Shown: positions 44,750 to 53,382 of the stretch, in pieces | How positions within the stretch are numbered: position 1 is the first letter of the stretch | Layout of the letters: each line of letters opens with the position of its first letter | NCBI GenBank assembly: GCA_963793335.1 | Contig: CAWBZS010000004.1 | Coordinates: 62,001-126,000 of the forward strand | DNA length: 64,000 bases | Direction: 5' to 3' | From: Sva-07 sp963793335 | GTDB lineage: Bacteria > Actinomycetota > Acidimicrobiia > Acidimicrobiales > Ilumatobacteraceae | Position numbers and translations under genes: made by a program | The notes under the pieces: generated by a model | Told to the model about the DNA's origin: nothing | Databases searched by the model: none | Seen by the model: only the letters and a program-made list of their open reading frames with translations

Positions 44750-44836
44750 AGCCCAGCCCCCAAATCCACGTTTGCGTTGCACTTCGGGTGACCCACCTCA
44801 CCGAAACTGCAACGCAAACGGGGTGGGGGCTGGGCT
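44750..44836. terminator. long hairpin between convergent katG and LuxR-type regulator genes (GCGTTGCA family copy 1)
   Basis: Three nested stems. Outermost, AGCCCAGCCCCC (44750-44761) pairs with GGGGGCTGGGCT (44825-44836). The middle stem CGTTTGCGTTGCA (44769-44781) pairs with TGCAACGCAAACG (44808-44820). Inside, TTCGGGTGA faces TCACCGAA. It fills the gap between two convergent genes and so would act on either transcript, but there is no T-run. The middle stem belongs to a family with three further copies in this window. Confidence 0.75.
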
Positions 44837-44845
44837 CGGGCGCGT

Positions 44846-45502
44846 TCAGGGGGTGAGACGGCCCGTCTCGTAGGCCCACATCGCGATCTCGACGCGGTTG
44901 CGGGCGCCGATCTTGGTCATGATGCTCGCCAGGTGGGTCTTGACCGTGCTGAGGCTGATGAACAGTTCGTCGGCGACCTCGTTGTTGGTGCGACCGCGGG
45001 CCACCGTGATCAGCACCTCTTCCTCCCGCTCGGTCAGCGGCTCGATCGGCTGAGTGGGCGCCGAACTGGGCGACGTCTGCGAGAACCTGGCGAGCAGTCG
45101 GGCGGTCACGCTCGGAGCGATCAGGGCATCACCAGCAGCGGCTGCATGGATCGCCTGGACGAGGAGGTCTGGCCCGGCATCCTTGAGGAGGAACCCGCGG
45201 GCACCGGCGCGAAGCGCACCGTGGACGTACTCGTCCATGTCGAACGTGGTGATCACCACGACCGCAAGCGGATCATCGACGTCGGGTCCAGCGAGCAGAT
45301 CTGTCGCCTCGATCCCGTCGAGCTCGGGCATCCGGATGTCGAACAGGCAGACGTCCGGTCGCAGGTGCTGTGCCATCGTGACCGCCTCGCGACCGTTCAC
45401 CGCTTGGCCGACCACGTCGATGTCGGGTTGTGCGTCGAGGATCATCGCCAGTCCGGTGCGCACGAGTTCCTGGTCGTCGGCGACGATCACCCGAATGGTC
45501 AC
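44846..45502 (-). CDS. NarL/LuxR-family response regulator
   Basis: 218-aa regulator with an N-terminal receiver and a C-terminal LuxR helix-turn-helix. The receiver has RVIVADDQELVRTGLAMILD, VCLFDIRMPELDGIEATDLL with the phospho-Asp, and GARGFLLKDA; the HTH is LTEREEEVLITVARGRTNNE followed by FISLSTVKTHLASIMTKIGA. The GTG at 45502 overlaps the TGA of the kinase gene at 45499-45501, confirming a kinase-regulator operon. Targets are unknown. Confidence 0.92.
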   Translation of the reverse strand: MTIRVIVADDQELVRTGLAMILDAQPDIDVVGQAVNGREAVTMAQHLRPDVCLFDIRMPELDGIEATDLLAGPDVDDPLAVVVITTFDMDEYVHGALRAGARGFLLKDAGPDLLVQAIHAAAAGDALIAPSVTARLLARFSQTSPSSAPTQPIEPLTEREEEVLITVARGRTNNEVADELFISLSTVKTHLASIMTKIGARNRVEIAMWAYETGRLTP

Positions 45503-46645
45503 GATCCGACCGTTCTGCGTGGGAGTTCGGCGGTGATACGCCAACCACCGTCTGGTGCTCGTCCAGCATCGAGGGTCCCGCCGAGGAGCTTCGCCCGCTC
45601 GGCCATGCCGATCAGCCCGTAGCCGCCGGTCCCGGGCGCACCCCTGGACTGGCCATCGTCGATCACCGTGAGGTGCACGACGTCAGGTGACGTGATCACC
45701 TGGATACCGACCCGGGAGGCATTGGTGGCGTGCCGGACGGCGTTGGTGACCGATTCCTGTGCAATGCGGAACGCAGCGGCGTCGACCACCGGCTCGATCG
45801 TCGACAGATCGCCCGCCAGGTCGACGTCGACCGTGATCCCGGACGGCGCGGTTGCTGCGAGACGGGCGATGTCGGCGATGCCCTGTTGCGGCGCGAGGTC
45901 GGCGTTGTCGTCTCGCCTGAGCCGCGCCGACCATGTCCCGCATCTCCCGAAGGGTGCGTGCCGCCTCCGCCTCGATCACCCCCAACACATCGACGGCCGC
46001 CTCGGGACGAGTGGTTGCGAGGGCCTGGCCTGCCTGGGCCTGGATCACGATCGCCGACACATGGTGCGCCACCGTGTCGTGGAGCTCGCGTGCGAGTTGT
46101 TCACGCTCTCGGTGTTTCACGTCGTCGAGTTCCCTGGCCCGCGCGGTGCCCCAGTAGCGGACCATGCCACCGATGGCTGCCGGCAGAAGGAGGACCGTCA
46201 ACCCGCCGATCGCATCGCCGATCGTGCCGGGATCGACGGTGATGCCGACCGCCCAGGTGACGGCCATGATCACTGCGCCGATGGCGACGTCGCGCCCCGA
46301 ACCCCATCGCACCAGGGCGTAGGGCAGCACCAGGACGAGTGCCATCGTGTACAACCCGGGCGTCGTCTCGGTGCCGGCGATCGCCCCGGCGATGCCGAGC
46401 ACCGTCGCCGTGGCGAACGCCAACGCCAACATCGCGAGCGGGTACGTGCGTCGCCAGAGCACCGATGCGGCGACGCCGAGACACGACAGCAGTGCCAGAC
46501 CCGGCCAGACGAGGTCGTTGCGAAGGAGCGTCTCGGGAATGGCCGAGACCACGATCACGCCGAGCAACACCCAGTCGCGCCAGACGCGTGCGGGCGGATC
46601 GGCGACCGCCGGTTGGGCGAGGAAGGAGCGAACTGCGGGATTCAC
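45499..46645 (-). pseudogene. NarL-type sensor histidine kinase, interrupted by a frameshift
   Basis: A kinase of the DesK/NarX-like group, starting at GTG 46645. Several hydrophobic helices (VLLGVIVVSAIPETLL, YTMALVLVLPYALVRW, AIGAVIMAVTWAVGITV) precede the HisKA_3 motif EREQLARELHDTVAHHVSAI and AEAARTLREMRDMVGA. There, near 45920, the frame breaks. The remainder (LRRDDNADLAPQQGIADIAR, VVDAAAFRIAQESVTNAVRH, GTGGYGLIGMAERAKLLGGT) is found in another frame ending at 45499. One extra base in GCGGCTC would explain it. The intact product would be about 380 aa and would couple to the regulator. Confidence 0.85.
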
Positions 46646-46843
46646 GACGAGACCAGCGTAGAGATCCCGGCGGGTCGACGGATCGGCCGAAAGGACGACC
46701 CTCCCTCGGCTGGACGGTCGGTGGCGAAGCGGCCGATGGCCCGATGTCCGGCGGGCACCTCATCGAGACGATGGGAACCAGCACCGCAGTCCGCAGTGCG
46801 TCGGGTTGCCCCACCGGCACTCGGCTGATCGAAGGAGCAGCGA

Positions 46844-49114
46844 ATGTCCTCTGTGTTGTATCGAATCGGAAGGTTCTCGGCGAGCCGGCCGTGGGTGGTC
46901 ATCGCCGCGTGGGTCGCCGTCGCTCTCGCAGTGTTCGGAGCGGCCGGGACGGTCGGGAGCGAACTCGAGGACTCGTTTTCCGTGCCGGGTCTCGACTCGC
47001 AAACCGCCGTCGAACTCCTGTCGGCCGCCGACTCGGAGCAGGCCGGCTTGACTGCCCGGCTCGTGGCAACCCCCGCCGAGGAGGGAGCCACGTTCTTCGA
47101 CTCGGCGGCTGCTCGAGATGAGCTGACGTCGGTGCAGCGGGCGATCGAGGCACTGCCGACCGTGCTCGGCACGTCGGATCCTGCGAGCGCGCTCGCGGCT
47201 GGACCCGCGGCAGCAGTCGAAGGTGGCACCGTGTCATCCGATGGTCGAGTGGCGCTGATTTCGATCCAGTATCCCGTCCTGGAGATGCTCGACAAGGATG
47301 ACCTGGCGGAGCTGGAAGCGGCAGTTGCCGGATTCGGCGGCGACTCGGTGCTCCGCATCGAGTTGGGCGGTGACCTGTTCCAGAACTTCGCGGATCCTGG
47401 CGGCGGCTCAGCTGAGATGATCGGGTTGCTCGCAGCCATCGTCATCTTGCTGCTGGCATTCGGTTCGATCATTGCGGCTGGCCTTCCCGTGGGGATCGCA
47501 CTGTTCGGACTGGGCGTCGGCATCGCCTCGATGTCGCTGATCGATCACATCGTCGACATCCCCAGCTGGGCACCTGACATGGCGACGATGATCGGCCTCG
47601 GCGTCGGGATCGACTACGCCCTGCTCCTGGTCACCCGACATCGCGAGTTCCTGGCCGACGGCCTGACCGTCGTCGACTCCGCTGGTCGTTCGGTCGCCAC
47701 CGCTGGCCAGTCGGTGATCTTCGCGGGTGGCACGGTGGTGATCGCCATCCTCGGCCTCGCCGTTGCTGGCGTGCCATTCATGACCGCTGCCGGCATCGCC
47801 ACATCGATCATCGTTGCGATGATGGTGATCTCCTCGGTCACCCTGCTCCCAGCGTTGCTCGGCTTGACTGGCCAGTGGATCAACCGCCTCGGCATCCATC
47901 GACGCCACGGAATCGGCGGGGAAGTCGGTACCGGATGGCAGCGATGGGGGCGCCACGTGACCAGCCACGCCTGGCCCTATGCGATCGGGGTCACACTCCT
48001 GCTCCTGGCACTCAGTGCACCGGTGCTCTCACTCCGGCTCGGCTTCCCCGACGAGGGCACCCTGCCCGAGTCGCGCACCGAGCGAGTTGCCTACGATCTC
48101 GTTGCCGACGGATTCGGCGAAGGCCTCAACGGCCCGCTGGTGGTCGCCGTCGATCTCAACGGGAGCGACGGCGACGGTGCCGACGAGATCGTTGGGTTGC
48201 TGTCGGATGCGATCGTCGCCGACGTCGGGATCGCCGCAGTTGCGCCCGCCGACGTCGATGTCGTCGCCGGCATCGCGACGATCGTCGCGTTCCCGACCAC
48301 CTCACCGCAGGACGACGCGACGTTCGCCACCGTCCAGCGCCTTCGCAGCGAGGTGTTCCCCGACGTCGTGGTCGACACCGCCGTCACTGCCCACATCGGA
48401 GGCCAGACCGCAACGTTCGGCGACGTCGCCGATCGGGTCAGCCAGCGCCTGCCCTGGTTCATCGCAGCGGTGGTCGTGCTCTCGGTGCTGCTGTTGATGC
48501 TCGTGTTCAGGTCGGTGCTCGTGCCGATCAAGGCTGCGCTGCTCAACCTGCTCAGCATCGGCGCTGCCTACGGCGTGCTCGTCATGGTGTTCCAGTGGGG
48601 TTGGGGCAAGGAGTTGATCGGGCTGGAGACGACGGTACCGATCGTGTCGTTCATCCCGATGTTCATGTTCGCCGTGCTGTTTGGGCTGTCGATGGACTAC
48701 GAGGTGTTCCTGCTCTCGCGAGTTCGCGAGGACTACGTCGCGACCGGCGACAACGATGCCTCGGTGATCAGTGGGATCGCCAGCACTGCACGGGTGATCA
48801 CCTCGGCCGCGCTGATCATGATCTGCGTCTTCGGTGGATTCGTGCTCGGCGACGACCCGACGATCAAGATGATGGGACTCGGCCTCGCCGTCGCGATCTT
48901 CGTCGACGCAACGATCGTGCGCATCGTGCTCGTGCCCGCGACGATGAAGCTCATGGGCGATGCCAACTGGTGGTTGCCAGGGTGGCTCGACCGCATCTTG
49001 CCGACCGTGGACATCGAGGGTGAGGCCGGGCTTCCTGAACGGGAACTGGAAGCCGGGCCGTTGCCGCCCGTCGCGGCCGATGACGATGACGATCGGGTAC
49101 TCGTGCTGTCCTGA
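46844..49114 (+). CDS. MMPL family (RND) transporter
   Basis: 756-aa membrane protein of the MMPL/RND superfamily with two repeats of six helices. The proton-relay-type motifs are GLGVGIDYALLLVTRHREFL in the first half and GLSMDYEVFLLSRVREDYVA in the second. TM1 (RPWVVIAAWVAVALAVFGAA) is followed by a large extracytoplasmic domain (about 40-165). The first half also has GRSVATAGQSVIFAGGTVVI. AAGGAG lies before the ATG. Relatives export lipids or siderophores; the cargo here is unknown. The C-terminal 30 residues are acidic (DDDDDRVLVLS). Confidence 0.92.
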   Translation: MSSVLYRIGRFSASRPWVVIAAWVAVALAVFGAAGTVGSELEDSFSVPGLDSQTAVELLSAADSEQAGLTARLVATPAEEGATFFDSAAARDELTSVQRAIEALPTVLGTSDPASALAAGPAAAVEGGTVSSDGRVALISIQYPVLEMLDKDDLAELEAAVAGFGGDSVLRIELGGDLFQNFADPGGGSAEMIGLLAAIVILLLAFGSIIAAGLPVGIALFGLGVGIASMSLIDHIVDIPSWAPDMATMIGLGVGIDYALLLVTRHREFLADGLTVVDSAGRSVATAGQSVIFAGGTVVIAILGLAVAGVPFMTAAGIATSIIVAMMVISSVTLLPALLGLTGQWINRLGIHRRHGIGGEVGTGWQRWGRHVTSHAWPYAIGVTLLLLALSAPVLSLRLGFPDEGTLPESRTERVAYDLVADGFGEGLNGPLVVAVDLNGSDGDGADEIVGLLSDAIVADVGIAAVAPADVDVVAGIATIVAFPTTSPQDDATFATVQRLRSEVFPDVVVDTAVTAHIGGQTATFGDVADRVSQRLPWFIAAVVVLSVLLLMLVFRSVLVPIKAALLNLLSIGAAYGVLVMVFQWGWGKELIGLETTVPIVSFIPMFMFAVLFGLSMDYEVFLLSRVREDYVATGDNDASVISGIASTARVITSAALIMICVFGGFVLGDDPTIKMMGLGLAVAIFVDATIVRIVLVPATMKLMGDANWWLPGWLDRILPTVDIEGEAGLPERELEAGPLPPVAADDDDDRVLVLS

Positions 49115-49135
49115 CCCATCACCGCACCCACCATC

Positions 49136-49191
49136 CACGTCTGCGTTGCATTCTCGGTGACCCGGTACACCGATTCTGCAACGCAGACGTG
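49136..49191. repeat. GCGTTGCA-family hairpin repeat, copy 2
   Basis: Perfect 15-bp arms CACGTCTGCGTTGCA and TGCAACGCAGACGTG enclose TTCTCGGTGACCCGGTACAC and CGATTC. It lies 22 bp after the MMPL stop. A second copy follows within 20 bp. Confidence 0.85.
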
Positions 49192-49210
49192 AACTGCGCT
49201 CGCTACTCCA

Positions 49211-49263
49211 TGCTTGCGTTGCACTCTGGGTGACCCGGTACACCGATTCTGCAACGCAAACGT
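49211..49263. repeat. GCGTTGCA-family hairpin repeat, copy 3
   Basis: Arms TTGCGTTGCA and TGCAACGCAA. The centre, GGGTGACCCGGTACACCGAT, is nearly identical to copy 2, indicating a local tandem duplication. It stands in front of the enoyl-CoA hydratase gene. Confidence 0.8.
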
Positions 49264-49370
49264 GGGAGGGGGAGGGGTGTCGGGAGGGGACGTGGGGAGG
49301 TGGCTTCGACTCTGATCGGGAGTGGTCGCCGTGTGAACATCGGGTTCCGACGAACGAGAGGGGATGACCA

Positions 49371-50204
49371 GTGCAGATCGACACGGGGACCGAGGACTTG
49401 TTGGGCCGTATCGACGGACATGTTGCGGTGCTGTCGTTCAACCGTCCGGAGCGGCGCAACGCGCTGTCGTCACCGATGTACGGCGCGTTCGGTCGGGTTC
49501 TGCCGCAGATCGAACGTGACCCGGCGGTGCGGGTGCTGTTGCTGACCGGTGAGGGCGGTGCGTTCTGCGCCGGCGGCGACGTGAAAGGGATGCACGAGAA
49601 CAACACCAGTGGGCCGAGCGACACCGGCGCCAGAGCGAACTCGCTCGAGGAGTCGATCGGTTTGCTGCGTTCGAGTCAAGCGGCGGTGAGCCTTGCGCTG
49701 CGCCAACTCCCGATGCCGGTCGTCGCGGCACTGCCCGGAGCCGCCGCCGGTGCCGGGCTGTCGATGGCGCTCGCCGCCGACCTGCGCATCGCCGCCGAAC
49801 GTGCGGTGCTGGTCACCGCATTCGCCAACGTCGGAGCGAGCGGTGACTTCGGGACGTCGTGGTTCCTGCCCCGCATCGTGGGTGAGGCCAGGGCCAAGGA
49901 GCTGATGTTCACCTCGCCACGGCTGACCGCCGCGCAAGCAGCCGACCTCGGGATCGTCAACCGGGTGCTCCCCGACGAGGGGTTCGAGGAGGGGGCCCTC
50001 GCGTTCTGTCACGAGCTCGCGACGCGGGCGCCGATCGCGCTGCGCTACATGAAGGAGAACGTCAACCGAGCGATGGGTGCGACGTTGGCCGAGGCGCTCG
50101 ACGCCGAAGCGTCGGCAATGGTGCGAACGATGAGCACCGCCGATCATCGCGAAGCGGCTGCGGCGTTCGTCGAGAAACGTCCACCGCAGTTCTCGGGCAA
50201 CTGA
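49371..50204 (+). CDS. enoyl-CoA hydratase/isomerase (crotonase family)
   Basis: 277-aa crotonase-fold protein. The oxyanion-hole segments are GGAFCAGGDVKGMHEN and LPGAAAGAGLSMALAADLRI, and LSFNRPERRNALSSPMYGAF is the usual N-terminus. The acid/base position falls in VGASGDFGTSWFLPRIVGEA. Because the glutamate seen in classical hydratases is not obvious, an isomerase or other crotonase activity is possible. It starts at GTG 49371 with a GAGAGGGG site. It may feed fatty-acid or side-chain beta-oxidation together with the acyl-CoA dehydrogenase at 50886. Confidence 0.88.
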   Translation: MQIDTGTEDLLGRIDGHVAVLSFNRPERRNALSSPMYGAFGRVLPQIERDPAVRVLLLTGEGGAFCAGGDVKGMHENNTSGPSDTGARANSLEESIGLLRSSQAAVSLALRQLPMPVVAALPGAAAGAGLSMALAADLRIAAERAVLVTAFANVGASGDFGTSWFLPRIVGEARAKELMFTSPRLTAAQAADLGIVNRVLPDEGFEEGALAFCHELATRAPIALRYMKENVNRAMGATLAEALDAEASAMVRTMSTADHREAAAAFVEKRPPQFSGN

Positions 50205-50253
50205 TCGAGCACACGGGTGGTTTCCACGAGGCCCGGTCCCACCGGTCTGCGCG

Positions 50254-50862
50254 TCAACTCGTGGGTACGAGGACGGTGACGAGGAACTCCGAGTCGGAGG
50301 TGAACGGTCGAAGATCCCAGGTCGCCATGCGCAGTTCGCTGGTCAGGCCGACTGCGTCGACGTCGTCGAAGAACGTGTCGAACGGGTAGTCGCCGCCCGA
50401 GCCGAAACCGACGACGAGTCGGCCGCCTTCGGCAAGGGCGTCACCGAGCCTGCGTAGTGCCTGCTGGCGCGTCGCCGGGTCGAGGAAGCCCATGACGTTT
50501 CCCGCGCACACGATCACGTCGAAGCCCGGTTCGCCGAGCTCGGGCTGGTCGAGCCCGAGCCGAGAGATGTCGCCGACCAACCACGTCGGGCCTGGATGGT
50601 CATGTTCGGCTGCAGCGATCAGCGCCGGGTCGAGATCGACGCCGACCACGTCATGACCGAGTTCGAAGAGCCGTCCGCCGACGCGTCCCGGCCCGCAACC
50701 GGCGTCGAGGATCCGTGCGTGCCGACCCACCATGGCATCGACGAACCTGGCCTCTCCGTGAAGGTCCACGCCTTCGGCGGCCATCGTTCGAAATCGCTCG
50801 ATGTACCAGTTCGAGTGGTCGGGGTTCTCGGCGAGCTTCTCGAGCCAGCGATTGCCTGTCAT
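50254..50862 (-). CDS. class I SAM-dependent methyltransferase
   Basis: 202-aa protein with a Rossmann-type methyltransferase fold. Motif I is ARILDAGCGPGRVGGRLFEL, an acidic strand GHDVVGVDLDPALIAAAEHD follows, and motif IV is FDVIVCAGNVMGFLDP. The N-terminus (NWYIERFRTMAAEGVDLHGE) matches a common actinobacterial group. It ends with strands after LRPFTSDSEFLVTVLV. It follows the acyl-CoA dehydrogenase gene by 23 bp on the same strand. The substrate is unknown. Confidence 0.88.
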   Translation of the reverse strand: MTGNRWLEKLAENPDHSNWYIERFRTMAAEGVDLHGEARFVDAMVGRHARILDAGCGPGRVGGRLFELGHDVVGVDLDPALIAAAEHDHPGPTWLVGDISRLGLDQPELGEPGFDVIVCAGNVMGFLDPATRQQALRRLGDALAEGGRLVVGFGSGGDYPFDTFFDDVDAVGLTSELRMATWDLRPFTSDSEFLVTVLVPTS

Positions 50863-50885
50863 GCGCCGGGCAGCGTCGGATCCGA

Positions 50886-52163
50886 TCAGCTGCGGCCCGC
50901 GAAGTATTTGCGGTAGCGCTCGGCGGCTTCCTTCAGTTCGGGGTCGGCCTCGAACTTCGGCTGGTACGCCTCCCAGGCGGCTTCCTTCTTGTACGGGATG
51001 TACTCGCGCGGGAAGTAGCCCTCGTGCGGCCGGTACTCCTTGAGCACCCGACGGGCGACGGTCGACTTGTGCACCTCGTCAGCGCCGTCGGCGAGGCCCA
51101 TCGTGGGGGCGCCCGCGTACATGTCCTGCAGCGGCGTGAGGTTGGTGGTACCGAGCGAGCCGTGGATGTGCAGTGCGTTGAACGACACCTCGCGCAGCAC
51201 CCGAGCCATCGTGAACTTGACCACTGCGATGTCGGTACGGGCCTCCTGCGTGCTCGTGTTGTCGATCTTCCAGGCTGCTTCGAGCACGAGGAGCCGCAGC
51301 ATGCGGATCTGGGCGTAGCTGTCGGCGATCTTCTCCTGCACCATCTGGTGCTCACCGATGATCTTGCCGTGCGACTCGCGGCTGAGGGCCCGCTCGCACA
51401 TCATGTCGAAGGCCAGCTTGCATTGGGCGATCGTGCGCATTGCGTGGTGGATGCGTCCGCCGCCGAGGCGTCGCTGCGCGAGCACTTTGGCGCCGTCCTC
51501 GGGGCCGAGGAGGTGGTCGAGCGGCACGCGAACGTCGTGGTAGATGATGTGGTTGTGGTTGCGCGGCTCGGGCATGATCTCGACGCCGGGTGTGGTGCGC
51601 GGCACCACGTACATGCCGTTGGTGCACATCACGAACAAGATGTCGGCGACGCGCCCGGCGCTGGTGAACCACTTCTCGCCGTTGATCACCCATTCGTCGC
51701 CGTCACGGGTGGCGTAGGTCTTGAACAGGTTGGGGTCGGAGCCACCCTGCGGCTCGGTCATCGAGTACGCCGAGAACATCTCCTGGTTGAGCAGCGGGGT
51801 GAGCCAGCGCTCCTTCTGCTCCTCGGTGCCGTATGCGGCGAGCATCTCCATGTTGCCGGTGTCGGGCGCCGCAGCCCCGAACAGCTGCGGTGCTGCCGGG
51901 TACTTGCCGAGGATCTCGTTGAGCAGACCGAGCTTGAGCTGGCCGAAGCCTGGCCCGCCGAGCTCCTCGTCGAGGAAGATCGCCCACAGGCCCTGGTCCT
52001 TCACCTGCTGCTGCAGGGCGCGGACGTGAGCTTTGACCTTCGGGTCCGGCGAACGCACGGCGTACGGGAACACGTAGTGCAGCGGCTCGACCTCCTCCTT
52101 GCAGAATTGCTCGACCCAGTCGAGCTTCTTCTGGAATTCGGGCTCTGTCTCGAACGACCACAT
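50886..52163 (-). CDS. acyl-CoA dehydrogenase
   Basis: 425-aa FAD-dependent acyl-CoA dehydrogenase. The FAD-contacting region MFSAYSMTEPQGGSDPNLFK and the substrate-binding EWVINGEKWFTSAGRVADI are clear. The C-terminal helices include REVSFNALHIHGSLGTTNLT and LQDMYAGAPTMGLADGADEV. The start ATG 52163 (MWSFETEPEFQKKLDWVEQF) fits the family better than the longer frame. The length and the N-terminal FCKEEVEPLHYVFP resemble the large-substrate group. It is in an operon with the methyltransferase. Confidence 0.92.
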   Translation of the reverse strand: MWSFETEPEFQKKLDWVEQFCKEEVEPLHYVFPYAVRSPDPKVKAHVRALQQQVKDQGLWAIFLDEELGGPGFGQLKLGLLNEILGKYPAAPQLFGAAAPDTGNMEMLAAYGTEEQKERWLTPLLNQEMFSAYSMTEPQGGSDPNLFKTYATRDGDEWVINGEKWFTSAGRVADILFVMCTNGMYVVPRTTPGVEIMPEPRNHNHIIYHDVRVPLDHLLGPEDGAKVLAQRRLGGGRIHHAMRTIAQCKLAFDMMCERALSRESHGKIIGEHQMVQEKIADSYAQIRMLRLLVLEAAWKIDNTSTQEARTDIAVVKFTMARVLREVSFNALHIHGSLGTTNLTPLQDMYAGAPTMGLADGADEVHKSTVARRVLKEYRPHEGYFPREYIPYKKEAAWEAYQPKFEADPELKEAAERYRKYFAGRS

Positions 52164-52256
52164 GGCCGTCGAACGTACTGCCCGGGCCAGCCGGACGCCG
52201 ATGCGGAGCATCGCCGTGTTCTGCGGCGATCGGCTCACCCGCGGCGGCCGGGGCGT

Positions 52257-52511
52257 TCAGGCGTTCGGATCGAACCGTTCGATCATCTGCCAGGCATCGT
52301 CGGTCAGATGCTGGGCGAGATCCTGCAGCGCCCGCGCCGTCGCCAGTTCTTCGCCGACCTGGGGAACGGCAGTGTCCGTCGGGTTCCGACGCGACCTGCC
52401 GACCCCCGCCAAGCCGCGATCGCCGGTGTCGAGGTGCGCGGTCACCTCGCAGTGATCGACATCCTCACGGAGTTCGAGGCGGACGTCCCAGTGGTGTGTG
52501 GTGCTGTCCAT
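52257..52511 (-). CDS. DUF1876 (dsRBD-like) protein
   Basis: 84-aa protein of the DUF1876 family, largely restricted to actinobacteria, with a double-stranded-RNA-binding-like fold. WDVRLELREDVDHCEVTAHL, GLAGVGRSRRNPTDTAVPQV and GEELATARALQDLAQHLTDD match the family's start, loop and helix. The function is unknown; a stress-related role is suspected. ATG 52511 is preferred over a GTG five codons upstream. Confidence 0.85.
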   Translation of the reverse strand: MDSTTHHWDVRLELREDVDHCEVTAHLDTGDRGLAGVGRSRRNPTDTAVPQVGEELATARALQDLAQHLTDDAWQMIERFDPNA

Positions 52512-52611
52512 GGCTCCATGCTGCACCCCTTCGTCGTTCTGCAGCAGGGGCCAAAGTCAGCGTCTGGTGGCGATCGCGGTCGCGACGTCGAATTCGTCTC
52601 CGATGAACGCG

Positions 52612-52635
52612 CAATAGTTGATCGTTGACTATTGT
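52612..52635 (+). promoter_or_regulatory. palindrome over a leaderless modA promoter, candidate PadR operator
   Basis: CAATAGT (52612-52618) and ACTATTG (52628-52634) are perfect inverted arms around TGATCGTTG. The right arm overlaps TATTGT (52630-52635), a TANNNT -10 box placed exactly -12 to -7 from the modA GTG, as expected for a leaderless actinobacterial transcript. A repressor on the palindrome would block transcription. The PadR gene at the end of the operon is the obvious candidate. Confidence 0.6.
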
Positions 52636-52641
52636 GGCCGC

Positions 52642-53382
52642 GTGCGCGCTGTTGTCGTCGCCGCAGCGGCGCTCCTGGCGGCCTCATGTGGTTCAGGAGC
52701 CAATGGCGGGTCCGAGGTCACGGTCTTTGCTGCTTCGTCGCTCACCGCGGCGTTCACCGAACTCGGCGACGCCTTCGCCGACGTCGAACCCGACATCGCC
52801 GTCACGTTCAACTTCGCCGGATCGTCCGACCTCGCCGCCCAGATCATCGAAGGTGCCCCCGCCGACGTGTTTGCGTCCGCCGACCCGGCGACCATGGCCC
52901 GAGTCGTCGCCGCCGGCGCAGCGTCCCGTTCGTCGACGCTGTTCGCGACGAACACGGCCGAGATCATCGTGGAGGCCGGCAACCCGAACGGGATCGCCGG
53001 CGTCGCCGACCTGGCCGAGAACGATCTCGTCGTCGTGCAATGCGCCGCCCGGGTGCCGTGCGGCGCGTATGCACAGGAGGTGCTCGCTACTGCAGGCGTC
53101 GACCTCACTCCGGCGTCGTTCGAGGCCAGTGTGAGCGGGGTGGTCACCAAGGTCGTCCTCGGTGAAGCAGACGCTGGGATCGTCTACCGCACCGACGTCC
53201 TGGCCGCAGCTGATCGCGCCGGTGGCGTGACGATCCCCGACGACATCAACGTGGTGGCCGGCTACCCGATCGCCGTCCTTGCGGACAGCCCCAACCCCGA
53301 CGCGGCGAGTCGGTTCGTCGAATTCGTGCGGAGTGATGCCGGCCAGGATGTCCTGGCGAGCTACGGGTTCGGTCCGCCATGA
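52642..53382 (+). CDS. modA: molybdate ABC transporter substrate-binding lipoprotein ModA
   Basis: 246-aa periplasmic-type binding protein anchored as a lipoprotein (VRAVVVAAAALLAASCGSG with an AASC lipobox). EVTVFAASSLTAAFTELGDA and VTFNFAGSSDLAAQIIEGAP are the ligand-binding loops typical of ModA, and VTKVVLGEADAGIVYRTDVL the later hinge segment. The C-terminus SDAGQDVLASYGFGPP is typical. The GTG at 52642 follows a leaderless -10. It overlaps modB by 4 bp (ATGA). It captures molybdate or tungstate for Mo-cofactor enzymes. Confidence 0.93.
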   Translation: MRAVVVAAAALLAASCGSGANGGSEVTVFAASSLTAAFTELGDAFADVEPDIAVTFNFAGSSDLAAQIIEGAPADVFASADPATMARVVAAGAASRSSTLFATNTAEIIVEAGNPNGIAGVADLAENDLVVVQCAARVPCGAYAQEVLATAGVDLTPASFEASVSGVVTKVVLGEADAGIVYRTDVLAAADRAGGVTIPDDINVVAGYPIAVLADSPNPDAASRFVEFVRSDAGQDVLASYGFGPP

